Shown: positions 11,158 to 22,619 of the stretch, in pieces | Layout of the letters: each line of letters opens with the position of its first letter | Numbering within the stretch: position 1 is the stretch's first letter | Assembly (NCBI GenBank): GCA_047967505.1 | Contig: CM106540.1 | Reading direction: 5' to 3' (one strand) | From: Dipteris shenzhenensis | Taxonomy: Eukaryota > Polypodiophyta > Polypodiopsida > Gleicheniales | Length of the DNA: 64,000 nucleotides | Notes under the pieces: generated by a model | Seen by the model: the letters and a program-made list of their open reading frames with translations, nothing else | The model's database searches: none | Told to the model about the DNA's origin: nothing | Made by a program: the position numbers and the translations under genes

Positions 11158-12410
11158 TTCCCCTCTTTTCAATCTTTTTTTCCCCTCTTTTAATCTCTTT
11201 CCCCCTCTTCCTTCTCTTATGCTTATGCTCTTTTCCCCTCTTTCAATCTCTTTTCCCCTCTTCCTTCTCTTCTTTTCCCCTCTTTCAATCTCTTTTCCCC
11301 TCTTCCTTCTCTTCTTTTCTCCTCTTTCTTTTCTTTTTTACCCTCTCTGTATTCCTCTCTTTTTCTCTTCTTTTCATAAGCATATGCCTATGCCTATGCC
11401 TATGCTTATGCTTATGCATGAGCATATGCTCATATGCTCATGCATAAGCATAAGGATATGCTTTCTCTCTTTTTCTCTTATGCATATGTTTTTCCTTCTC
11501 TTATGCTTATGCTCTTTTCTCCTCTTCTTTTTCCCCTCTTTCAATCTCTTTTCCCCTCTTCCTTCTCTTCTTTTTCCCTCTTCCTTCTCTTCTTTACCCC
11601 TCTCTTTTTTCCTCTCTTTTTCTCTTCTTTTCATAAGCATATGCCTATGCTTATGCTTATGCATGAGCATACGCTCATATGCTCATGCATAAGCATAAGC
11701 ATATGTCTCTTCTCTTATTTTCATATGCTTATGCACGAGTATATGCATTTGCCTTCTCTTATGCTAATGCTTGTGCATAAGCATATGCTTATTCTTCTCT
11801 TATGCTTCTCTCTTTTTCTCTTATGCATATGCTTTTCCTTCTCTTGTGCTTGTCCTTCTCTTTTCCTTCTCTCATGCTTCTCCTTCTCTTATGCATATGC
11901 TTTCCCTCTTATGCATATGCTTATTTCCTTCTGCTTAGTCATATTCGGTTCTTTTTTCAGATGCTCCTTAGCCGTATTTGGTTCTTTTCCCCTCTTTCAA
12001 TATCTTTTCCCCTCTTTCAATCTCTTTTCCCCTCTTCCTTCTCTTCTTTTCCCTTCTTCCTTCTCTTCTTTTCCCCTCTCTTTTTCTCTTCTTTTCATAA
12101 GCATATGCTTATGCTTATACATGAGCATATGCTCATATGCTCATGCATAAGCATAAGCATATGCTTTCTCTCTTTTTCTCTTATGCATATGTTTTTCCTT
12201 CTCTTATGCTTATGCTCTTTTCCCCTCTTTTTTTTCCCCTCTTCCTTCTCTTATTTTCCCCTCTTCCTTCTCTTATGCTTCTCCTTCTCTTTTCCTTCTC
12301 TTATGCTTCTTCTTCTCTTATGCATATGCTTTCCCTCTTATGCATATGCTTATTTCCTTCTCCTTGGTCATATTCAGTTCTTTTTTCACATGCTCCTTAG
12401 CTGTATTTGG
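11158..12410 (+). repeat. 1.25-kb pyrimidine tract with ATGC hairpins (mirror of 4250-5580)
   Basis: TTCCCCTCTTTCAATCTC-type units are broken by hairpins. The clearest is 11405-11454, with two 24-bp arms separated by CT (arm starts CTTATGCTTATGCATG). Related copies lie near 11650-11705 and 12098-12165. The ORFs rich in Phe, Leu and Ser here are artefacts. Confidence 0.9.
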
Positions 12411-12811
12411 TAAAAATGTCTCTTTTGGAGATAAATTTCGCTTAAGCATACTTTTGGAGACATATATTTTTTATATACATAATTTTGGAGACATACTTTT
12501 GGGCTCTGTTTTTTATATATGAAAATCTTCTTGGATTCCACTTGTCTTTCATAAATATTTGTCATTTCAAAACTGGCTTTTCATAATTGTCTTAAGTAAA
12601 TCATTGTCCTTTCATATTTGTCCTTTATGCGTTGATGTCATTTCATAATTTTCACGTGATTAATTGCCTTTTCATAATTTCTTGAGTTTGAATTTCATAA
12701 TTGTCTAAAGTAATTAATTGTCTATCCGCTTCTTACCTGCTCTTATTTTTTGTTTTTTGTTTTTTGTCTTTGTGTTTGTGTCTACGTTTGTCCAATCCCC
12801 CCAAATTAGAC

Positions 12812-14371
12812 ATGGGATCACATCACACATCCGACAAGTATGAAAACCCTCATAAGAGGAGACATCATGATCTCTACTCTCTAGATGACTTTGATTCCAC
12901 TCAGGCGACACCTCAAGGGCCTACCCCTAGCCTGACTCCTCTCGGACCTAGCACTGTGACTACCCCTTGGGGAAGTCCTTTGCTAGCAGCCCATGGCTTT
13001 GTTGGGAGTCCCGACAAGTTTTTCGCACAGATGATCGATGTGGAGGCAGCGAGATTCTTCTCTACTATCCCAGAGGACCTCAGCAAATCCCTCTCCTACA
13101 CCGATGGTTGGACCTACTATCTAGCCGTCCCCTCTAGCCCCTTCGACTGAGGGGTCATCACCTGGGCGTGCCCATCATAAGAAAAGGAAGAGTAGGAAGA
13201 TTCGCTTATGTTGTGCTGACTTGGGAGATGTAGATGAGTCAGCACACTCACATCCCTATAGGTCTTCTTCACTTGGTCTTGAGACCCAATACTAGTCAGG
13301 TCCCTTGCTCTCTCCTACTCTCACTACTACTCCTCGCTTTGTAAGTGCTCACAGTAACACCACTCGCTCTGACTCTGCCACTACTATGAGTCCTCCTTAC
13401 CCAATTGAGGACCTATCCTATGAAATCACGATTGCTGGAGAGATAATAGAAAATAAAAAGTGCTTAGTAGTGATGGCCACCATGAGGCGATTGATGAGCC
13501 ACCACTTCAAGAGCGGCATAGCTACTAACTGGCAGTGCCAAGTTGACCAAAAGAAGCAGGCAGTCATAAATGAATTGAAAAGACAATATCCTAGCCCCCC
13601 AAATTGGGAGTTCAATTTGGATTACATGAAAGAGTGCATGGAGGTCCTCTTGAAGCATCGTAGGTCAACCTTGCATACTTCCATCGCAAAGGGGAAGGTA
13701 AACCCAGCTGGGCAGACAAAGCTGACTGAAAGTTTTTCAAGAAGTAGTACAGGGACCATCTTGAACTATTTGAGGGTCAAAGGAGGGTTGTGAGGAGACG
13801 GCTAGACTCCGTAGGTACTTTGAACTTTGGTGCAAGCGGACAGTTGGCATTCAAGGCAACCGTGGTAAGTCTACTTCTTCTTATTTAATGTATTGTTCTA
13901 TTTGTTTTACTACATATTGCATGCACTTTATCTAACTCTCATAAATTAGGCCCACAGCAAGCTGCAATGGGTCGCCTTCCCAAAGACATAGAGACGAGAT
14001 GCAAATTTTGCATAGGAACAAAGCCGTGGTTTATTGAGCAAAAGGCACTAGGAGTGACGGTCGATTGGGTTGAGGTGGTTGCTCACATAGTATAAGTCTA
14101 GTCCTACTTGTAATCTCACTTTTTAGACTATTTTATTCTTTAAGTTCCAATCTAATTTCCAATTAATATGGTTTCACTCTTAGAATCAAAGCTTGAACGT
14201 CCCATCAGTGGAGGTGAGTGGTGATGACGAGGGATTAGGCTTATATGGCTTCAACGAGGGGTCCAGGGATCAAGTGCAGCTCACAAGGGCCAGGGATCAA
14301 GCGTAGCTCACAAGGGCCAAGGATCAAGCCAATGCAATGAGGACAAGGATGACAATTTAAATGAGCAATAG
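12812..14371 (+). pseudogene. CACTA accessory protein ORF X, second copy, broken
   Basis: Same gene as 2686-4230 on the other strand. It starts MGSHHTSDKYENPHKRRHHDLYS and runs through GSPLLAAHGFVGSPDKF. The next frame, at 13305-13793, holds PIEDLSYEITIAGEIIENKK, VVMATMRRLMSHHF, QKKQAVINELKRQY and LLKHRRSTLHTSIAKGK. The TGA at 13791-13793 corresponds to CGA in the minus-strand copy. A gt-ag intron fits at 13865-13949. The tail (EDKDDNLNEQ) stops at 14369-14371, less acidic than in the other copy. Frame is lost near 13150. Alone it cannot tell us the function; TNPA-like DNA binding is the best guess from its place in the element. Confidence 0.6.
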
Positions 14372-14680
14372 TAGTATTAGTAGTAGTTTGCATATACTTT
14401 GCCATGTATATGCTTTTGTATGTCGGCTCGTTTGAGCGATTTTGTGTCACCCTTTTTGAAAGGGTAATTTTGTAATAAACAATGTTGTATATCTTTGACA
14501 TGTATATGCTTCTGTGGCTCGGCTCGTTTGAGCAATTTTGTATCACCCTTTTCACAAGGGAAATTTTGTAGCAAACAACATTCTTTTGTAGTTACTTTAA
14601 AAAAACATTAGTGGGGCAAAACAGGGCTTGTTGTGGCCTTGTTTAGCCCCACTAATGTTTTTTTTTAACTTCTATTAATC

Positions 14681-14790
14681 GTCACTATATAGTGACATTT
14701 ACCAATGTTGCTATATAGCGATGTTTATTAGTGCCACTATATAGCGACGCTTAGATAGCAACCGTTCTTTTCCAACACTAATAGCGACAT
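14681..14790. promoter_or_regulatory. subterminal palindromes of the CACTA terminus
   Basis: GTCACTATATAGTGAC at 14681-14696 (a perfect 16-bp palindrome), GTTGCTATATAGCGAT at 14707-14722, GCCACTATATAGCGAC at 14733-14748 and a half site near 14780. They lie 90-200 bp inside the terminus at 14881, the usual place for transposase-binding repeats in CACTA elements. Confidence 0.75.
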
Positions 14791-14861
14791 AAATACCGAC
14801 CTTTGCACCCATTTTTTTTAAAAAAAATTAGTGTAAAAAAGGTCGGTATTTCCGTCAGAAA

Positions 14862-14881
14862 AGGGCCTATGCCTTGTAGTG
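14862..14881 (-). repeat. CACTA terminal inverted repeat
   Basis: On the minus strand it reads CACTACAAGGCATAGGCCCT. CACTA-B begins CACTACTACACATGGGCCCT at 17995, so the two termini match at 15 of 20 positions, with the CACTAC start and GGGCCCT-like end shared. The next bases are TAT; the 3-bp target duplication cannot be tested because the other end is not identifiable. Confidence 0.8.
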
Positions 14882-16589
14882 TATATTTGATGGAAGATCT
14901 AAGGGAGGAGCTTGGGGGGGTTCTCCTAAAAATATGTAAGAATACGACATGAGTTCAAATGGAGGGGCTTTTTAATTCCAAAATTTATGGTAAATTTATA
15001 GAAATGTATTTACATAAGGGGATTATTTATTGATTTTGGGAGAAAAATCGTAAGATTGTATAGGAAAAGGGGTCTTTTTATCCATGAGAAATCTATAGAT
15101 AAGGGGTTTTTAAAATACCCCTTGAATGCACATCGTATATAGGATTTATTAATAGTACACCCCCCAAGGGGAGGAGATGGGTGTAGAGGGCACTTCAATC
15201 TAGGCCATAGATTTGATGGAAGATCCAAGGGAGGAGATGAATATAGTAGGCATCTTAATCCTAGCCCTCCAATATGCGCCTCAATCCTATCCCTCCATCT
15301 ATAAAGTTTGATCTCCACTATCCATTATGATCCTCCATCCTAGCCCTCCATTACGCGCCTCCATATTAGCCATTGATTTGGATCTGGATCAAGAGAAAGG
15401 TACCTATTTATCACCTTTAATACCCCTTCACCTCCACCTTTTATTTAATTCAAAACCCCCCCTTTTTATCCCTAGGTATTTTACTTACTTGAAGGCGTAC
15501 TCTTCCCCTCTTTATAAACCCTAACTATTTATACCAATCCCACCTCCTCCCTTTATTTACTATGAAGCCCTCTCCCCTCTGCCTTTATCCCTAAATACTT
15601 TGCCATGTATACCACTCCCCCCCCTTTATTTAATTAAAGCCTTCCCTCCCCCCTTTATCCCTAAATATTTATACCACTCCCCTCCCTCACTTATCCCTAA
15701 ATATTTTACAATCATATACCACCCCCTATATTTAATTGAAGCCTACCTCCCCCCTTTATCCCTAAATATTTATACCATTGTGCCCTCCCCCCTTTATTTA
15801 ATTTAATCCCTCTCCCCTCCTTTATCTATAATAAATATCTTGCCATCATATACCACTTCCCCCCCCCCCCCGCTCTTCTTATTTAATTGAAGCCCTCCTC
15901 CCCCCTTTTATCTCTAAATATTTTATTTACTTGAAGCCCTCCCCCACTCCTCATTATGCCTAAATATTTTGCCATCATATACCACTCCCCCCTCCCCCAA
16001 CAACTAATTAATACAAATAGAGACTTTATGTATAATAGGACACCTATTGCACCTCAATCATCGTAGACCTCCATCTAAGGAGATTTATCTCCACCCTCAA
16101 TTATCATCATCCATCCTAACCCTCCATTATCTTCCTCCATCTTAGCCATTGATCTTGATCTAGATCAAGGGTCCACATTAAAAGGTGCCTACTACTTTTT
16201 AACCTAGCCTCCCCAAAGTCAAAGAAAGCCATTTGGAGCCCACCAAAGTGCATCCACCATCCATTAAAGCCCCAAATCCTGGGTCTTTCATCTAATCACC
16301 ATCCACCAAATTAAAGGTACCCTTGTCAATTTATCAAGATGCAATAACACCAAGTCAAAATCTTTATGCCATGATGTCTTAGAGTCCTACCAAGTTTCAT
16401 CTTGTTTCGACCATCGATGCCTAACATATAAAGGAAGCCTATGCTATTGATTTCTAATTCTAAATCCTATATCATAAATGCTAAACCCTAAATGCTTTAT
16501 CCGCCCTAAAGTACTACTAAAAAATTATAATTAATAAGAACCTATTGAAAAGAGACTAATATTTATGTAATTCTTGTTGCTCATCTTGC
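14882..16589. repeat. non-coding: degenerate C/T-rich and A/T-rich repeats
   Basis: 15140-15310 and 16030-16350 contain phrases such as CTAGCCCTCCAT, GATCCAAGGGAGGAGATG and ATTGATCTTGATCTAGATCAAGG that recur at 45180-45620. This marks a dispersed repeat. 15400-16010 is a degenerate tandem of about 60-bp units built from CCCCTTTATCCCTAAATATTTATACCACTCC-like phrases. There is no credible gene. Confidence 0.7.
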
Positions 16590-17283
16590 TTGCAAAGAAA
16601 TCTAACAAAGGAGATGGGTATAGATTTTGTTCCAAGGATGGGGGTGATTTTATGTAGCAAAGAGAAAGTAGTTACATTTTCTACAATACATGATAGTGAT
16701 CCAAATTTGATTTGTCAATTTAAAAGAATTGTCGAAGATAAGGTGGAAGTTATTGTATCAAAGATTCTTAGTGCACATGTTGAGATAAAGCATAAGTGTG
16801 AAGATATCAAAATACTTAGAGATGTTATGCCTTATGATGTTTTTAACAAATTATTTATTGCATGGGATAGAGATGAGACTTATCCAACACATATCATTGG
16901 AATACAAAGTGCATTTCTTTGGATTTGAGTGTGGGAGATATTTTGTAAATGATATCATTGGCAAATAAGAACATAGCGGAAGGTCAAGTTTTGTGGTTTG
17001 AACAAGTGGATCAATGGTCATTTGCATAGATGAGGATTGTGAAAGTTACTAATGATGGTATGGATGATAACACAGTGTCATTGGATGGTCCCTATTATGA
17101 GGAAGGAAAAGATTTGATATGCAACATGAAATTTTCAAAGATTATAAAAGGACATGTCATTTTCAATGATAAAGATAAGGTATACTACAATTTCAAAGGA
17201 CTTAAAGAATATGCCAATGAGCCAAGATTTATCCCTTCAAACATGCATGATTTCAATGGACTCAAGTATAGAAGTGACATCTT
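16590..17283 (+). pseudogene. unrecognised ORF pair (112 aa, then 104 aa in another frame)
   Basis: The first ORF (16590-16928) reads MGIDFVPRMGVILCSKEK and ends near IGIQSAFLWI; the second (17030-17344) starts MRIVKVTNDGMDDNTVSLDG. Composition looks coding (balanced, not simple sequence), with acidic and basic residues mixed. The stop and frame change between them suggest one broken gene. I recognise no domain. It is isolated between C/T-rich repeats and a CACTA terminus, so a transposon passenger or gag-like remnant is possible. No function is claimed. Confidence 0.3.
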
Positions 17284-17994
17284 ATCATATCGAGAAGATA
17301 GGGGTAGGGGACTGTGCCCGGCCCATCCCAGAGCACAATCATAGAGTTCTTCCAGGCAGAGCAAGTCACTATCACAACCACGGTTAGGAGGAGAGGCAAA
17401 TACCGTGAGACCGAGATGCAATACACCTGATAGAGGACAGACACACAGATCACACTCATTAACATCTCATCTATTTTCAGACCTGGGGTGCAACCTATCA
17501 GGGTGACAATGGTGCTCGATGTCGGGTAGCAGCTAGGAGGGCACGACAAGCTCATGACAAGTTATTCACCCTGATAGCAAGTAGCGATCCATTACGAGCT
17601 TCTTGCCTACACTATCTATTGTATTGTAGTGGATCAAACTATGTCTCCACATGAGGATGATGATGCCAGGATGGCTGCATAGATTTATGGTGGACATGTA
17701 CTATGATATCACTAACTATGTCTACACAGTTCTCTAGCATGGGTTAGGATGCTCACTTAGTAGGTCCACCCTTTTGCTCATTGTATTAGGTTTTTCTTTA
17801 GTCTCATAGACCCATTGGTCTTTAGTAGACTGTAAGAAAATTTCTTTCTTTCTTTCTCTCTCTCAAGGGGGGAGGTAAGGGATAAAAGGGGGGGAGGGAT
17901 AATCCACCACGTGTGCATTCTGGACTTCTCTGGCACTACCTTGTTCAAGTATAAAAGACCCGCCATGGCGTGCACTACCTTGCCATTGCAAATG
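17284..17994. other. no recognisable gene
   Basis: Mixed sequence with short ORFs in several frames, none convincing. There is a CTTTCTTTCTTTCTCTCTCTC microsatellite near 17842 and a G-rich run near 17890. It ends at the CACTA-B terminus. Confidence 0.5.
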
Positions 17995-18014
17995 CACTAC
18001 TACACATGGGCCCT
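17995..18014 (+). repeat. CACTA terminal inverted repeat of CACTA-B (transposase 3' side)
   Basis: CACTACTACACATGGGCCCT. It resembles the terminus at 14862-14881 and is followed inward by the palindrome cluster at 18045-18150. Two other CACTAC strings just upstream (17974 and nearby) lack the GGGCCCT continuation. Confidence 0.75.
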
Positions 18015-18044
18015 ATTCCGATGCATAAGCGACTTTAGGCAAGT

Positions 18045-18150
18045 GTTGCTATGTAGCGATGTTTATACAGAGTTTCTATATAGCAACACTTACTAGACTT
18101 GTAGACGATCGTTATATAGTGACACTAAAATAGTTTCCTATAGCGATGTT
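18045..18150. promoter_or_regulatory. subterminal palindromes of CACTA-B
   Basis: GTTGCTATGTAGCGAT (18045-18060), GTTTCTATATAGCAAC (18072-18087), ATCGTTATATAGTGAC (18108-18123) and a shortened copy near 18140. They are more decayed than the cluster on the 5' side of the same gene. Confidence 0.65.
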
Positions 18151-18299
18151 TTACAGAGAGTATTTTTTCCCATACCAAACATTAAAGATAGTTTTTTCCA
18201 ATGACAAATTTTTTTTCCTTTTCATACATGTTTGATTCTTTGAGAGAATAAAAGTACAAGAGCATGTACATCAAGTTGCTCATATATTCATGTCCAAGT

Positions 18300-21200
18300 C
18301 TGAGATGAAAAAAATTAATGAAGAGCATTTACATCAACGGCTTCATCCTGCTGAGCCAAATGAGCCAAATCTGATGTGCCAAACAAGTCTATCTCTAGCT
18401 CTATAATGAGTTGATCTCTTATAGCATCATCATACTCTGGCATCGTATGTTCTCACCTAAGACTTGATCACCTTCTTCAATAAAGTGTGGTGATTCTTGA
18501 TGATCATCATCTTCTTCCTCAATATCATGATCTCCATCTTCCTCCCATACGATTATGTGCATCTTCCACTTGGCTCATATTGTGATCTTCATCTTCTTCG
18601 TCGCTAGATCCATCTAGATCAATTGGCCGACATTGGTAGTGGCATCTCCATATCCACATCTCTATCTTCAAAAATTTGCTTAGTTCATGGTGCAACTTGG
18701 ATCACGTACAACCATCTTGGATCAGAACGATCCAGATGAAAAACCACCTATATTGAAGATGGGTGCCAAATGCCATCAATTATATATATGAAATTATGCT
18801 TAAGTACATGTATCAATGGATCTATAAAAATGAAAGCTTTGATTAATTAAATCATTAGTATGCACCTTCTCACAATGCTTGGGAAGAACAAAAGTATCAC
18901 TTTCATCGATCCAAAGTTTGGTGGAGTCTATTGCAAGAAAACTCTCAGAAAACTGCTATTGTCTTTCCTCATTGTTGCATGGGGACCGTTGTAAATAGTT
19001 CTAAACCATTTTACATCAAGGTTGAAAATACTAAATCGTCTGAAATCAATTTCATATATTTTGCATATGGTCCCACAATAATCCAACTACGAGGAGAGAA
19101 GATTGGTATCTGAAGCACTTGCTTGGCTATCTTGTGTGAAGTTAGCCATGACTCCACAATCATACGTTACTCTCTTTGAATCGATGAGTTCCATGCAAAA
19201 ATGTCATCCATATGACCATAATGCACTGTACTTTTTGTACTGCAAAAGAGCATCATTAAAACAATGAGGATGCATCTATTTCATAGTGTATATTGCCACA
19301 AATACATCCAGATGATAACTCTTGCTCGTGCTTGTTTATTGTCTCTCCATCGTGTTCGGCTTTACGTAGAGCCAGTTGTAGCCAATCAAGTGACATGTGA
19401 GTGGGGAGAAGGGGGAGATCCTGTGAATATGGTTGCGATTACCTATAAATTACTCTGAATCTATTCCTTGCAACCATTCTTTCTGCATTGCCCACTTCAT
19501 ATCTCTCAATCCACTTTTGCATCTCGTTACTATTGAGGATACAAAACTTATTGAATTTTGCCATTTGCTCTTTGCTCATCTTTCTTTCAATCCCTTTTCC
19601 TTGGGGAGCTCACCAATGATGTGATCATCATCCTTGTTATGCCAAGCCTGCGGCATATCAGGATCTGTGGATGCAAGAAACTCTGTGATATATCCTAATG
19701 ACTCTTGCACAAGCCATCCCTCTGCCATGCTTGCTTTTGGTCTTGCTCTTTGGATTACAAATCCCTTCAAAGTTTTCATAAACTGCTCGAGAAAAAACAT
19801 CCACTGACTATGAACGATACCTACAATCGCCACCTCATCAACTATGTGCACAAGCAAGTGCGCTTGAGTTGTCATAATGCTCGAGAAAAAGTGCTTCTCA
19901 AGCAAGCATACGGCTTTGATGGAGTCCACCCTAGCCTTTTTGGATCCTCGATATGGAGATCTCTTTTTGAGATATCCACCTAGTTCACATGCCCATGTAA
20001 GATATATTCATAATCAGTCTACAAATTATTTAGCTTAAATTGAAGAAAATGCAATCAATGTGATTTGATAGTAAGCATACCTCACAATACCACTGATCTT
20101 GAATATAGCATTTCTAACATCTTGTAAGCACCCTTTCACTATAATTGGAAGGATGAACTATCAAAGCAACAAAGAAGTCATGTCAATAATATAACATAAT
20201 CATAATTATACTAACGCATCACGATTATTGGTACACTAATCCTACAACTTAGAATACCTATTATAAGACCTTGTGCCAATCATGGGACTTGAGCCCACTA
20301 AGTATATTGTCCTTTGAAAATGCTCCTTTCAAGCAAATCATGTACCTTGTGGGTGTTTGAAAAGAGGTGATCTCCACCTTGACCGCTGCCTCCTCTCTCT
20401 TGGAGAGGATCCATGTTGCTTTCACGAGGACAATGTTTCCCAAAGCACACACTTGGGACCACAAATGAGACATCCTATTCATAGCATGCAAGTCTTCTCC
20501 CACTCCTCTCAAGTCTTTGGAACCAACCAAGTTTGCCTAGATAGTAGCTCCCACATTCTTGAAGATATGCATGGGATCCAAGAGATGATTGATTTGTAAC
20601 TAACCCCAATAAAGAAGCTCATGAAAGATGGATAGCCTCTTCATACCATGAGGAGGTTCCTCTCAATTCACCCTCCAAAGCCTGAATCTAGTCACTTGCC
20701 TTCAAATATGATGGAGTTGGATTAAGCTAACCTCCACGCACGAGATGGTCTAGCGGAAGGTATCGAGCATGACCTTCATAACCATTTTTCCTCATATGTT
20801 TGGAGTATCATGCAATTGGTTTCAAACCCAGTCCACAAACAAGACAAGCATGGTACCCACTTGTAACAAGTCCTACACATGTGCATGAATGTGTTAGTAT
20901 AAGACATGCGCGTGAAAGAGAGTCATAAAAGCATAATCCTATATTATACATCTGAAGACACAACCACATACTTGCGCACTCTCCATATCCTGGGTAGTCA
21001 TGCGTGGTCCACATCAAGATGCCCTTGACCAAAATATCATTGGTATGTCTAGGAGCTCTAGAAATATCAAAGACCTGCACTCCTCTCCATAAGATCTATA
21101 ACTCGTCTATCAAAGGTGCCATGTACACATCCATATTTTTGGCCTTGTACTTCCCTAGCACAAGTAGTGCAAGCATGAGGTGTCCCTTCTTTATTGTTAG

Positions 21201-22398
21201 CCATGGTGGGATATTGTAATTCACCAAGACTATGGGCCATGTCAACCAAGATGTTGAGCATAACCTGAAAGGATTCACACCGTCCATGGTGAGCCCAAGA
21301 TGTAAGTTGTGTAACTCCCTCACAAAGTCTAGCCACCGATTGTCTATGTGCTTCCAAGCTGCACAATTTGCGAGTATCCTTAATGTGTCATGAGTGGACC
21401 AATGAGATGCATGCCAAGTCATCAACTCCACTATGGATTTGCATTGGAACATGTGCTGTATTCTTGCAATGATGGGAAAGTGTCTCAAGACCTTTATTGG
21501 TATCTGCTCACCTTGCAAGTCATCTCTATATCATTGTTCCCCACACTCTGAACAACTAGCCGAATCTTCATGCTCACAATGACGAAAGAGAATACAATCA
21601 TTACAACAAGCATGGATGGTATCATAATCCATACCCACTATTGTTAGCATCTTCTTCGCTTCTTGACGCTAGCATGGTATTTGGTGCAGGCAACATCTTC
21701 TAGAGCAGCCTATCACTATTCAAACATACATAGGCTTCGAATAATGATGATTCTCAAAACAAACAATATCCAAATAATGAGTCAAATTAATGCAGGATCT
21801 AACCTCATTAAGACCAAGACACTTGTATCCGACCACCCATACTTTGCTTGCAGATTCAAGTTTGAGAAACAAGCCCATAGTTTAGAAATCCTAGCACCCT
21901 CGCACAACTGTGTTGATTGCAACTCTCGCATATTGACCTCAGAGTCAAACATCAGGTATACATGTGATGTAGTGCCCCTAAAAATAGAATCCATCATGTC
22001 CACCATTTCCTCATCATCATTTGGCACATCCAGGAGACTATAGTCTTGCTCAAAGTGTGAAGGTATATGTGCACCCTCACCACCCTCCTCATCCTGTCTC
22101 AAGATTTCGTGTAAATATAAGATCTTGTCTCAAGGTTTTGTGTCGTGTACCTATGCAATATTAATCACGAACTCAAATAGCATTGACTTACAGATGATCC
22201 ATCACCACGTGCAACACCAATAGTGGGTATTGGTTCAGGGTCCTCCCTATACATCCGCAAGTGGCGCATGACAATATGACGTTGATGTCGTACTTCTCGC
22301 TTGCAATGAGTGCAATGACAATACAATATCTCCATAAGCCACTCTGCACTCCCGGGCATTGGCAAATCATCTGACGAGCTTCCACTCATCCCTTCCAT
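18300..22398 (-). pseudogene. CACTA transposase, tnp2 family (second copy), inactivated
   Basis: Homologous exon by exon to 7090-10430. Exon 1 starts MEGMSGSSSDDLPMPG at 22398 and keeps an open frame to the intron 22191-22094 (GTAAGT...ACAG). The tnp2 core lies at about 21660-20960: HFPIIARIQHMFQCKS, AWKHIDNRWLDF, MDGVNPF, WPIVLVNYNIPPW, PLIDEL, WTTHDYPGYGECA. An intron at about 20970-20870 precedes GYHACLVCGLG. The C-terminal half is scattered in frames between 20100 and 18350, including the acidic tail. The block 20800-19600 contains extra, partly coding sequence not present in CACTA-A, so CACTA-A probably suffered an internal deletion after GYHACPICGLG. The TGA near 21530 (GEQ-stop-YRD) is shared with CACTA-A. 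Confidence 0.85.
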
Positions 22399-22507
22399 CT
22401 ACACACCTCCAAAATCACAACATGAGCTACAAGGAAATCTATTAAGATCTAAAAAATAGCCACCCATGAGTTTTTTTCCTCTCTTCAAAAAATAAGTTCC
22501 CTGAACT

Positions 22508-22611
22508 GTCACTATATAGCGATGCTTTGCCCTGTTCCGTCGCTATATAGCGATGCTTTTAGGATATAACCATCGCTATATAGCAACTGACTAGTGTCGC
22601 TATATAGTGAT
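22508..22611. promoter_or_regulatory. palindrome cluster upstream of the CACTA-B transposase
   Basis: GTCACTATATAGCGAT (22508-22523), GTCGCTATATAGCGAT (22539-22554), ATCGCTATATAGCAAC (22572-22587) and GTCGCTATATAGTGAT (22596-22611), at intervals of 24-33 bp. The cluster lies in the divergent intergenic region, as in CACTA-A. Confidence 0.75.
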
Positions 22612-22619
22612 GCTAGGGA

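Larger units (their letters stand above)
11158..14881 (+). mobile_element. CACTA ORF X arm, inverted relative to CACTA-A, with intact terminus
   Basis: This is the reverse complement of the 2500-5580 arm: pyrimidine tract, then ORF X on the plus strand (12812-14371), then the paired GTGATACAAAATC-type blocks at 14420-14560, a palindrome cluster and a terminus reading CACTACAAGGCATAGGCCC on the minus strand, ending at 14881. No transposase follows on its inner side; it abuts the copia remnant at 11157. It is therefore half of a second CACTA copy, or one arm of a rearranged one. Confidence 0.8.

Noticed and set aside
11219-12413. ORFs of up to 238 aa in the pyrimidine tract
   Set aside because: Same simple-sequence artefact as at 4250-5580, on the other strand.
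17931-17980. Other CACTAC strings as the CACTA-B terminus
   Set aside because: They lack the GGGCCCT continuation and spacing to the palindrome cluster seen at 17995.
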